This document shows positions 53,662 through 64,000 of a stretch of 64,000 nucleotides of DNA, in pieces. The notes below the pieces were generated by a model, which saw nothing but the letters and a program-made list of their open reading frames with translations, did no database searches and was not told where the DNA came from. The position numbers and the translations under genes were made by a program. The stretch is from Bradysia coprophila (taxonomy: Eukaryota; Arthropoda; Insecta; Diptera; Sciaridae), in contig NW_023503325.1 in assembly GCF_014529535.1 (NCBI RefSeq), positions 1,098,256 through 1,162,255 on the forward strand, in the 5' to 3' direction. How positions within the stretch are numbered: the stretch's first letter is position 1; every line of letters begins with the position of its first letter.

Positions 53662-55256
53662 AGAGAGTATTGGTGGATCATTTTAATGAATATAAGTTGG
53701 TGTCGGAGGAGTCACTTTAAGGCATCAGTGCAGGGTAAAAAAAAAACTTTTGATATGTTGTAGTGGAAGTTGTGGGTATCATTTTAACGAATAGATGTTT
53801 AGGTCAGGCGAGTCACTTTAGGGCATTTTTTTTGTAAAAAATATTTGGCAGGTGATGTGGAAAACTAAGCCAGCTTGTTTGAACTAATTGGGTGTAAAAT
53901 TTAATTTTTGGGTAACGAAGTTGAAAGCGTCAACTCTAGCCATATCATTCATTTTAGAAATTTTACTTCAAAGTCTGCGTTTTCTCGTAGAGATTTTTGT
54001 TGGGATCGATTATACGCAGACAATCGATTTATCGATATTTTCAACATATCAATTTAGTGAACATGCATAATTCGCTGATGGTGACGTACTCTTTTCATCT
54101 ATTTTCCACCTGATAATCCTGTCTCGTTAGTGTAGTTCGTTGAACCGTAGACTCGAAGGGAATGAACTTATTACTGTCGCGACGGTAAATGAACTCAAAA
54201 ATAATGTCATTTTCTGCACTGATAACCGATCAGCAAATGTACACACACCAATGACTTATGAATTGAAAATAAAAATTCGGAAGAAATTATATGACTAACT
54301 CTGAAAGCGATTTATAATTTTCTTTATTTTGAACTGATGCTTTTGAACCGATGTTTTTGAACTGATGTCTTTGAACTGATGTTAATTGGTGCGAATATAA
54401 GTAACCGCAGAACGTATTGTTTACAAATAATGTTTTGATCTCAATTGTCGCAGCACTTCAAAGAGAAACCTTCCAGTAGACTTTGCTTTTGGTGTGACAC
54501 AAAAAATATTTACACAAACATCAAGTTGATTCATTACCATTTTTCACTAAATTCGGATCAGCCTTTTCTGATTAAGATAAAAACATCAAATAAATATTCA
54601 CCACAAAGAATTTTTATGACCTTTAAATGGCAGATATGAATTATTACCCACTCGCAATGTTTTCCAATTTCCAAAGAAAAATTGCTTCAAATTTCGGTGC
54701 TTATCGGTATTCGGTGAAACGACCTTCTTGTACCATTTTTAGTCTAGTGTTTAAATTTACTGTATCTTGAGTAAATCTTATGCTTATCGGAAACAGTTTA
54801 ATTTGAAAAGATCTTTCAAGTCGTACTGCTCGGCCATGATCACTAACTTTCGACATGTACTCTACGCTGTAGAGTTATGACGAATACTATTTTACATTCA
54901 GTTTAGGACTTTAAGTTTAGCTGCTAAACTTTAGCACTTGGATTAGATCATGCGATCGGTTAAGCCAGAAAAAATTCTCAACGGAGTAAATAGGCGAAAT
55001 GCGTTTCGCCACTCAAGACGAATTAAATTGGCCGTTGGACAAAGCAATAACATTTGCTGATCGTGAAAATCGCCAATAGAGTTATGCATGGTGGATGAAT
55101 TTTCCCTTCGACGAACTGGACTATTAATTTTATTGAACCTACAAAGGAAAATTAACAACAAAATTAAATCAAAACATTTTATGTATCACGACAGATAACG
55201 TTGTGTTTACAGAGTAAGATTACAAGTGGACAAAGTGATGATCTCAGTGAAGTATC
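53662..55256. other. Intergenic stretch with a short tandem repeat
   Basis: 54323-54382 holds about four 17-18-bp units (TTTGAACTGATG type). No gene is supported elsewhere; open frames are short and featureless. Confidence 0.45.
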
Positions 55257-56168
55257 GACCAACTTTAAACCTACCAACTTTTTTATAGTCCGGTCGTCGT
55301 GACGAAGATTTTTGCGAGTTTTCCAAAGTCGGTAGATTTGAACCTCCGACAAAAAGTTGGTAGGTTTAAACCTACCAACTTTTTTCCAAACATACCAACT
55401 ATTTGTCAAATCTACCAATTTTTTTGTCCAACTTACCAAGTTTTCAGTTGGTAGGTTTGGTTGGTAGGTTTAAACCTACCAACTTTTTAGTCTCGCTCGA
55501 TGGGAAAAGTTGGTAGATTTGACAGAAAGTTGGTAGGTTTGACAAAAAGTTGGTAGGTTTGACAGAAAGTTGGTAGGTTTGACAAAAAGTTGGTAGGTTT
55601 GAACCTACCAAAAAAACCTACCAACTTTCTGATCGAGCGAGACTAAAAACTTGGTAGGTTTGGCAAAAAGTTGGTAGGTTTGACAAAAAAGTTGGTAGGT
55701 TTGACAAGAAGTTGGTAGGTTTAAACCTACCAAAAGAACCTACCAACTTTCTGATCGATCGAGACTAAAAAGTTGATAGTTTTGGCAAAAAAGTTGGTAG
55801 GTTTAAACCTACCAAAAAATACATACCAACTTTCTGATCCGTCGAGACTAAAAAGTTGGTAGGTTTGAACCTACCAAAATAACCTACCATTTTTCTGATC
55901 GATCGAGACTAAAAAGTTGATAGTTTTGGCAAAAAAAAGTTGGTAGGTTAAAACCTACCAAAATAACCAACCAATTTTCTGATCCGTCGAGAGTAAAAAG
56001 TTGGTAGGTTTGACAAGAAGTTAGTAGGTTTGAACCTACCAAAAAAACCTACCAACTTTCTGATCCGTCGAGAGTAAAAAGTTGGTAGGTTTGACAAGAA
56101 GTTAGTAGGTTTGAACCTACCAAAAAAACCTACCAACTTTCTGATCCGTCAAGACTAAAAAGTTGGTA
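55257..56168. repeat. Palindromic minisatellite (GTTGGTAGGTTT)
   Basis: About 0.9 kb made of AAAGTTGGTAGGTTTGACA units and their complements, arranged so that many self-complementary AAGTTGGTAGGTTTAAACC-type junctions form. A connector TCTGATC(C/G)(G/A)TCGAGAGTAAAA punctuates it with a larger period of roughly 80 bp, best seen at 55975-56160, where two units are almost identical. Open frames across it are repeat artefacts. Confidence 0.85.
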
Positions 56169-56337
56169 ATTTCTTTCTAATTTTACAGTTTTCGCGTAAT
56201 TGTCGTGTTATCGGTGTGGTGTACCATGTTGAATTTGATATTGATTATATTTAAAGTGAAATGGTGGACCACAGAGTTAAAAGTGAAAAAAAGTTGCTAA
56301 GAGACAGTAGCTCGATTACGGATTACGCAACAGGGCC

Positions 56338-56475
56338 TATTATTGGTAATTGGAATTACCGAATTTAACTAAATTACCTAAGTGACCGAAAAGTAAGTTT
56401 CGTAATTTAATCAGTAAATTATCTAATTTCATCGGTAATTTGGGTAAATTCGGTAAAATTAAAATTACCAATAAT
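56338..56475. mobile_element. 138-bp inverted-repeat element
   Basis: TATTATTGGTAATTGGAATT and AATTAAAATTACCAATAATA flank a core of further GTAATT/AATTAC palindromic segments. Confidence 0.65.
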
Positions 56476-59400
56476 ATGTTACGCAACATAGGTTGCAATG
56501 TGTGATACATGGGCGAAAAACGAGGCGGAAATGTTGCTCTATCATCACGTACACGGAATCATCACACCTACTCCGTAGCATTTTGTACAAGGAAGCATCA
56601 TTCCTTCTCCGCAGCACAATTTGGAAACCTTTGCGGAATACGTCTGATGTTGTCTTGTCAGACAAACCAACATTGAATCAATATCTAGTCAATCTGTTGC
56701 CCTTTCGGTTGCATGGAATTATGGCAGCTCCGCATGAAATATCGATCATACATTTATTGGAAATGATTTTGGATCTGGACAAAAGTAATGCTTCCGTCGA
56801 AAATAGCTGTAACGTCTAGTGCGGTGACTTCAAATTGGTCGACCGTTTGCTCTGTCATCCTGTTTCAGAGCACAAAGCGTCTATTTAATGTGGAAGCGGA
56901 GGACTACAAATATTGTCAATTGCATTGAGGTAAGACCTTTTACATGTACGCGCTTTGTTTTCACCTCATAATTATTCAACTAGGATGTGTAAACGAAAAT
57001 TATTTTTCGCTTACACGATAATATTTATTACTTGCGAAGCCCTGTGAAAATGAAAATTATTGCAAGAGTCAACGGTGTGCAGGGTGCTGCAAGTAAAATA
57101 ACTTACTGACATTTAAGGGGAAATCTCGGCAAGCCTCGATGTTCCCCTTAAATGGCGTTTCTTGATTTTACGATTTATTTATCTGTTAGGTATTGAAAAC
57201 GTGTTTTGGTCCTAGTTTTCATTGACCAGATGCAGGAATCGCAATTTTCGATAGAGAAATTTCTAACTTTATTTGACAGTTGCAACAATTTCTTCATGAA
57301 AACAAGGACCGAAACACGTTTTGAATGCCTCGTTTGTTTTCAGCAATTGAAATTAAAAATAAAACACAAATTCCACGCGCAAATTTAATTCGCAAAGATA
57401 ATTCAATTTTACCACGCAAAAATAATTTCGATTCTGTGACGCAACAATAACATCGAATAAATTGAGCTAAAAGTTTTATGCGTCGAATACGTCGAATATA
57501 TCGACTCACAGTCTTAGCGAGCCACATCATCGGCACGCCATTTCACTAGCAGCACTCGCACACCGAACAAATGTTAAACTCGTTTTCACTTTTATTCAAT
57601 TTTTTCTGCGGGACAGAAATTATATGGTGATATCTGTGTAATTTGTTCATGATGGACAATGCAGCTCCAATTTTGGTAAGCATCAGTGAACGTTGTCGGC
57701 ATTAAAAATTTGTGGCACGCTTTCGAGCATTATAAACATTCCGTGTACGCAAAGCAAACAACAGACATTTTTCTTATATTGGACGGTGTTATGTTTTTAT
57801 CAGTGTGAATCTCGTGCATTCCAAGCCAGTTTATTTTGGCTTTGTTGATATCGATCATACTTTCCAATTTTTTCGCCGAAAAAAATCTTCAAATGCCATC
57901 GGAACGACATCAAATTTATTTTTAATTCGGCAGTCTTCTATTATTTTCATGTAAGCTCATTTCCTTTCAGTATTTTTTCCTCCACAAGTTTGTCCCCGGT
58001 CGTCAGTAATCTCATCGCACTCCCGCCCCGGTTACAAACTCGATAACCGAATATGTTGTAAGTATGCTTACCGGGCAGCATTTTGTTTTCTTCAGATATA
58101 CAATTTACCAAAACCTTCGTCCTGGATCCGTATCAGTATCACAACTATTCATGGTCTTTACGAATTGCTTACGTAATGGCAATATTAAAGCGTTTCTTAT
58201 GTCTCGTACGCTTTATTAGGACTTTTACTGTGACTGTTATTTTTTTAGCCTACCATGACCAGAAACTTTATTTTTGCGTCAATCGAATGCAAATTGTTAC
58301 GATGCAAACAATGTGAATAGAGTTTGATGTCTGAGCTAATGCAAAGGGCTACACAGTACACAAGGACAATAGTTATTTACGTATCTGTTGTGGACGGTAT
58401 ATTTTAGGCAATTTCGCGAGTTGTAGCCGAACAAAGTTAGGGCGACAAGCGAAAGTGTCTAAAATATACCGTCCACAACTTTTCATGCTGAGGGCCTGTT
58501 TGAGTAATAGAATTTGCGTCAATCAGATGAAAATGGCAGACGAAGTATTAATTTAAATAGTGTCCTAGTAACATGATCGCCGGGTATATATTCTGTGATG
58601 GAAAATTCTGAATTTATTTATAGACTAAACTCCACAAAGAGAATTAGTTCCAATGAAAAAGTTTATAGTATTGCGATTGGGATTGAGTTTTATAAATTTT
58701 CATTCTTCGTTTCTGTTATTCCTTCGCCTTAGTGAAAGGCAGTGCCGAACTGACTCAAAAAAGCCCTTCAGGAAAAACTCAAAAGGCCCAGCTATTCGGA
58801 CAAACGTTTCGAAGAAGGCCCAATGACTCATGCGATTTAGAAACTATGAAAAGTATACATCATTCCCGCACGTTAGTAAGTCCACTACCAAAAATGTTTA
58901 AACAACATTTTTTTGAGGACGGCGGAGCATATTTACAGCAACTTTTTGAATTCTCCCCCTTAACTCCAACGATCCCCAAACTTAGATATTTAGATGTTGA
59001 GGAAAATACTTTTAGGAAAATAGTTCAAATAGAGAAAAATATGTCTTGAATTATCTGCCACTTGTGACGCAATTTTTTTCTAAAATTTTCTAAAATTTAA
59101 CCCTCAGCGGTATCAGTTATTTTGTAAGTAAAACCAAGGACTTGCGTCACACTTTCACCCTTTAGGGTTTTTTGGCGGATAATCTGTACTCAGCGAGAGA
59201 TTTTTATTTTTATTTTTTGAAAGAGCAAAACTGTACTCAAGGCCAGACTGCGTTACTTCGCTGAATGCTAAAGACAATATATGCGTCATGTAATGCTTAA
59301 ACTGACTTCATTCTACATATCTTATACCGAATTTCTTAACATGTTTCATTAAGTACCATGGTTCGAATATCTCCATCACAAAAGCGACGAAGTGATTTCT

Positions 59401-59844
59401 TGTAACGAAATAAAATTTGCTGCCTACCGAAGTCTAAGATAATCTCTTTCTTTTTTTTATTTCTCGGAATTCTAGAGAATTATTATTCAAATTACCGCAG
59501 TATGAGAAAATTTTTTAGTTTATCTTTTTCTTCTATGCTTTATGTTTCATGTTTAGCTTGATAGAAAAATATTCAAGGCTTAGATATCTATTCTATCAAC
59601 AGCCAGATGGCTAGTTATAGGAGAGTGATGTTTAGAAACTAAGAAGAAATGTAATAAAGTTTTCCCATATTTTAGTACATTCTATCATAAAATTACTGCG
59701 CTTATTTTCATGTGAACCAACTTCATATGGTGACATTTATTCTGTAATGACAAATGTGAAGTTGGTTTATGATCGTCCAAGAACTATCATCAAATTGTTA
59801 CATTTTTAAAATATTTTGTCTGAAATGTTCGAAATACTCCACAG
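56476..59844. other. Upstream region of the SIM/Ulp1 gene, no assigned exon
   Basis: Contains a 93-bp MITE at 58387-58479 (ends GTTGTGGACGGTATATTTTA and complement) and a small hairpin at 57110-57160. Open frames at 56493-56819 (108 codons, plus) and 58732-59049 (105 codons, plus; Lys/Ser-rich start, KLRYLDVEENTFRKIV) are possible upstream exons but show no recognised domain and no clear splice links, so they are not assigned. Confidence 0.35.
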
Positions 59845-60720
59845 GTCAAAGAAGAGCGTTGTAACAACCAAATTATATGTTTAGACGATTCTGATGATGA
59901 TTCATCGACCACTAACTCAAATTCTCTCGCTGAAGTGAAACATGAAATTGCTGTACAGACAGCCCCTGCGAAGTTGACCGAAATTGTGGCGATTTCGAAT
60001 GCCTGTATCAAACAAGTAAGCTACTTTTGGCTGCATGTCCGTCGGACCGTTTTGTAATTATTTTCGTACTCTTTGCTCCACAGGTCAAAGAAGAGCGTTG
60101 TAACAACCAAATTATATGTTTAGACGATTCTGATGATGATTCATCGACCACTAACTCAAATTCTCTCGCTGAAGTGAAACATGAAATTGCTGTACAGACA
60201 GCCCCTGCGAAGTTGACCGAAATTGTGGCGATTTCGAATGCCTGTATCAAACAAGTAAGCTACTTTTGGCTGCATGTCCGTCGGACCGTTTTGTAATTTT
60301 TTTCGTACTCTTTGCTCCACAGGTCAAAGAAGAGCGTTGTAACAACCAAATTATATGTTTAGACGATTCTGATGAAGCTTCATCGTCCACTAACTCACAT
60401 TCTCTCGCTGAAGTGAAACATGAAATTGCTGTGCAGACAGCCCCTACGAAGTTGACCGAAATTGTGGCGATTTCGAATGCCTGTATCAAACAAGTAAGCT
60501 ACTTTTGGCTGCATGTCCGTCGGACCGTTTTGTAATTTTTTTCGTACTCTTTGCTCCACAGGTCAAAGAAGAGCGTTGTAACAACCAAATTATATGTTTA
60601 GACGATTCTGATGATGATTCATCGACCACTAACTCAAATTCACTCGCTGAAGTGAAACATGAAACTGCTGTGCAGACAGCCCCTACGAAGTTGACCAATG
60701 CTGGATCATCAGATGAGCGA
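59845..60720 (+). repeat. Four tandem exon copies, 239-bp period
   Basis: A unit of a 171-bp exon plus a 68-bp intron is repeated three times exactly in register, and the fourth exon shares its first 156 bp. Exon copies 1 and 2 are identical; copies 3 and 4 differ at a few bases (for example GAAGCTTCATCG for GATGATTCATCG in copy 3). Both exon and splice sites (CCACAG, GTAAGC) are kept. The exon is 57 codons in phase 0-0, so any number of copies leaves the frame intact. Confidence 0.9.
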
Positions 60721-63700
60721 ACAGACAACATAAATGGTGACGAATCAGAAGACGATAGCACCGGTAACGTTCTCCAAAAGGTAATTCATTCGACAGACAA
60801 TTGGATTCACAATTCCCTGACCATATGTTTGGCTTCTACAGAAACGTTCCATTTTATGGATATCATCTGGGAAAAGATTCGACATCCCGAAGGATATATG
60901 GCAGAAAGTGTTCGTAGATGGTTCCTACTCCGTTGCTGCGTGGACATACTACAAAAACAAAATAGCCGATATATTTGACTCCTTGTGGAATTGCGTACTG
61001 ATCTTCACACACAAAAACATCGGCAAGAGAATAATTTCGCTACGCGGGCACTGCAAGCATGAGGGATGTCGACTATATCACTTTCAATTGAAAAAAATCG
61101 AATACGTGCACGACGACAATCCGTCATTTATGGTCAGATATAATCAGGAAGAAGTGAAACATGGTCCTCCGTTGACACGTCAATTGCGAGGTGTTCTCCG
61201 TGACGAGTGCAAAGAACGTTTGAAACACACAATGCCGGCCACTCTTAGTCGGGATCTGCTTATAGAAATGGATGATGATCAGTACCATAATGGTAATGCT
61301 AATGTGTCAAAGTCTGATTCAGTTATCATAAAAGTTAGATCGGAGCTACTTCAATCAAGTGACTTAGCCAAAGACGACTTTGAAGATCTAATGGCATTAC
61401 AACGAGCCACCAAAGATGATCCATACATACAGAAGGTAATATCACCTTTCGCTGTGTTCATGCATAGCAAACTTCAATACAACGTGCTAGCGGAACAACA
61501 CAGGAGAAAAAAACCTGGACAAGAAGTCCCTGGCTATCTAGATGCCACTGGAAACGTTGTAAGAGTTAGGCCGGAAACGTCGACACATCCAGTATTTTAT
61601 TATCCGTTGCTAACACCAATAAAAGGTGATCCAGCTGATAAGCACGCCGTGTTGTTCCCGGTAGCAGACTCTGTCAACTCATGTCATGGCGCTCCTGATG
61701 TAGGTGCCTTTCTGCATGACTTCAATGCAGGTTTCATCAAGGAACATCCAACAATATCGCCATCATTGGACAGGATCATATCAGACTTTAGCTACGCCAA
61801 CTTCCATGGCGTTCTGCACGGGTTCCACTGCCAACGTATACAACAATACATATACATGTGCTACAAGTTTGCGGTCGGTCTTAGCGATTACAGTGCTCTA
61901 CAACAAATTACAAAACTTGAAATGTGTAAGACGCACTTGACGAAAACGTTCGTGGAATTCGTTCGAAAATTTTTCCCATCAAGTAATCCCAACAAGAAGA
62001 CAACTTACGAGCAAAAGTTTATCGTAGAAGTCTTATGTTCGATGATTCTCTGCCGTTCATACAATGTGTTGAAGGAAATCTACAGAAACATGGCAATAAT
62101 ATTGTTGTCTCAGTACGAGTCACCAACGTTCAACAATGCAAAAAAAAATCTTGTGTTAATGTGCACGTCTGACGGTATTCTCAATGGCGATGTGAAACAA
62201 ACTTACAAGTTCGATCGTCTACTGCAATCCGACATGGATAAGATGTCCGAGTGTACCACGGCCTACGAATATAATGAATCTATCTTAAAACTGCCAATCT
62301 ACAAGTCCAGCTCTTTCTACTTTGATCTACAACAAATCACCGACACCGTTGCATTTGATTTAAAGGAAGAGGAAAGACAACACATCAAGGACACCGATCC
62401 GACCAATTTGAGAGAACATAAAATTCAACCTGATAAGGACACCGTGCCGGCCGATTCGAAACAACATCAAAGTGAACCTGAGCGGGACACCGTTGCGTAT
62501 GATTTAAACGAAGAACAGAGACAAAACATCAAGGACACCGATCCGTCCAATTTGAGAGAACATAAAATTCAACCTGATAAGGACACCGTGCCGGCCGATT
62601 CGAAACAACGTCAAAGTGAACCTGAGCGGGACACCGTGGCTTCCAACAGTTTTCACGATGCCAAAATTTTACCAGAATTTTTGAAGCAGTTTGGTGGTAT
62701 TATCCCCTTGTGGACATCGATAACCTTGCCTAAAGGTATAAACAGATCGTCATTGCCACTATCAGAAGAGCTTACAGCTGACGACACAGACCAAATCGAG
62801 GTGGAAATAAAAAGGAGTAGCAACCAGTCCGCTGAATCACACATGAACATTGTCAAATCATTGATGAAGGAAAAATCATTACAAATTGGTTCAGGCCCGG
62901 TGAAGCCATCAAGATTTGTAAAACTACTTCGCACTCTCATAATAAGTCACGGTAAAAGATACTTACTAAGAGTTCCAAGAGGCCGCCTTAATTATGGTCC
63001 GAAAAAAACAAAAGATTTTTCCAAAGTAAATAAAAAAATCGTGAAACATTATAAGGTGCGTCACCAGCAGACTGCTGGCATCCGAAAAGTGTTACAAAGA
63101 GTCAAACGGAAGCGTACAATTGACATTGACCTAACGGCCATAAAAAACTGTAAAGAGTCTTGGGGAAAAAAATCTAAGCAAAGAAAACGATTTTCGTACT
63201 TCAACAAATCCACGTTATTAAAATCAATAGATCAGTCGTCCACCGAATTGCCAAAGATAAAAAAATTGACTTCGAAAGGAGCCTCTGCAATCGATCAGTC
63301 GTCGACCGAATTGATGGACCAAACATGTGAAATGGAATCAACTACGAATTCTACCCAGCTGTCAAATCAAACATGTGAAATGGAATCATCAACGAATTCC
63401 AGCCAGCTGTCAAATCAAACATGTGAAATGGAATCATCAACGAATTCCGGCCAGTTGTTAGATCAAACTTGTGAAATGAAGTCAACTACAAATTCCACCC
63501 AGCTGTCAAATGAAATCTGTGAAATGGAATCAGGTTCGACCTCCACTGATCGATTGGACACGGATTTGGTAACCGAGGTGTCACATTTTAAATTCCGAGT
63601 CAATTCCGAAAACGACTCGTCACGTAAAGAAACTTCTTTAGCGGCGTACACACCCAATGGACTTTGTAGCGATGTTAATTACTATATGAACTGTGATCCA

Positions 63701-64000
63701 GCATGGCCGTTTGTAGTTGGCAGATTGTTTATACACACACTAACGTTGGCCGACTATCTGACATTGCAAGAAGGTGTAAAATTGTCTCTGCCAGTTATAA
63801 ATTACATCTTCGAGTATATGATGCCCGAGTCATATGTAAACTTGACACTGTACGCTAAAGAAATCTTCAATGGCATCGATAATTTGCCATTCAGCATAGC
63901 CGACAGGTTATGTTATATGCCAATATTGGACCATGGCTCGTGGATGCTATACTTCTTCAATACAAAGAAGCGGACGTTTACATATTATAACCCACGGAAC
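59845..64000 (+). CDS. SIM-array, transposase-like, Ulp1-peptidase fusion gene (partial)
   Basis: Exons 59845-60015, 60084-60254, 60323-60493, 60562-60780 and 60842-64000 join in phase 0 to about 1,297 codons, open at both ends. The first four exons each begin VKEERCNNQIICLDDSD, a textbook SUMO-interacting motif (hydrophobic IICL followed by acidic Asp/Ser). The last exon is uninterrupted for 1,053 codons: a Cys/His-rich part (GHCKHEGCRLYH), then a DFSYANFHGVLHGF segment resembling the first catalytic Asp region of transposase-like proteins in insects, a Cys-containing LEMCKTHLTKTF segment at the place of the second acidic motif, a tandem 46-residue repeat, a basic region, five 17-residue TCEMESTTNSTQLSN-type repeats, and at the end LADYLTLQEGVKLSLPVINY and DHGSWMLYFF, the start and the His region of a Ulp1/SENP (C48) domain; the Cys lies outside. 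The position expected for Asp reads Asn (YYNPR). A DNA-transposon-derived or domesticated gene is likely; function is inference. Confidence 0.7.

Noticed and set aside
53890-53905. TAATTTTTGGG resembling an Sm-binding site of an snRNA or spliced-leader RNA
   Set aside because: A short AT-rich match with no neighbouring snRNA stems or donor; expected by chance.
55948-56136. Repetitive 62-codon frame in the minisatellite
   Set aside because: Produced by two near-identical satellite units; no start context or splice structure.
60027-60296. Open frames reading through the 68-bp introns of the SIM array, both strands
   Set aside because: They read intron plus exon; the real frame meets a stop (TAA) in each intron, while splicing restores one continuous phase-0 frame.
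61704-61940. 78-codon plus-strand frame with ATG
   Set aside because: A shadow in another frame of the uninterrupted 1,053-codon exon.

Overview
The window is AT-rich animal DNA, almost certainly from an insect and probably a dipteran. The genes have short introns (about 45-110 bp, plus some long ones) with GT-AG borders, and they include a Zizimin/DOCK9-type guanine nucleotide exchange factor, an insect-type GMC oxidoreductase and a divergent chemosensory ionotropic receptor. Host genes are islands in a sea of miniature inverted-repeat elements, fold-back elements and minisatellites. I did not see any tRNA, rRNA or CRISPR array. The species assignment is inference.

Layout. 1-5928: a giant inverted repeat (arms of about 2.95 kb, 33-bp spacer) carrying genes of a Polinton/adintovirus-like element: a parvovirus-VP1-type phospholipase A2, an adenain-like cysteine protease, two small acidic or basic C2H2 zinc-finger proteins and two unknown small proteins. 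5929-8460: decayed further copies of its outer end, a 177-bp MITE and hairpin-rich tandem repeats. 8461-13322: the last eight exons of Ziz (DOCK9-11 family). 13323-19800: two fold-back elements, MITEs and a repeated structured module. 19799-21331 (minus): S10 serine carboxypeptidase. 23435-25012 (minus): secreted leucine-rich-repeat protein. 28439-30952: phospholipase-B-like lysosomal hydrolase. 34183-36105: GMC oxidoreductase. 38033-38230: LINE remnant. 41806-44203: METTL27-like methyltransferase. 48902-50797: ionotropic receptor. 50800-58500: fold-back element, a 35-bp tandem array and a palindromic minisatellite. 59845-64000: a large gene that runs off the window.

The two most interesting objects are at the ends. 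At the right end, a gene joins a tandemly duplicated exon, each copy encoding one SUMO-interacting motif, to a more than 1,050-codon uninterrupted exon that looks transposase-like and enters a Ulp1/SENP-type peptidase domain at the window edge. SUMO binding and de-SUMOylation would then be coupled in a transposon-derived protein. At the left end is the virus-like palindrome. A third candidate is a roughly 92-nt hairpin module found four times (three distinct versions, one doubled within a fold-back element); two of the versions differ by two compensatory base-pair changes, so selection on a folded RNA or DNA is possible.

The six complete host genes are unrelated single-copy genes with no sign of functional clustering. 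The left arm of the palindrome differs from the right mainly by homopolymer-length changes, so sequencing or assembly error must be excluded before its broken frames are read as biology.
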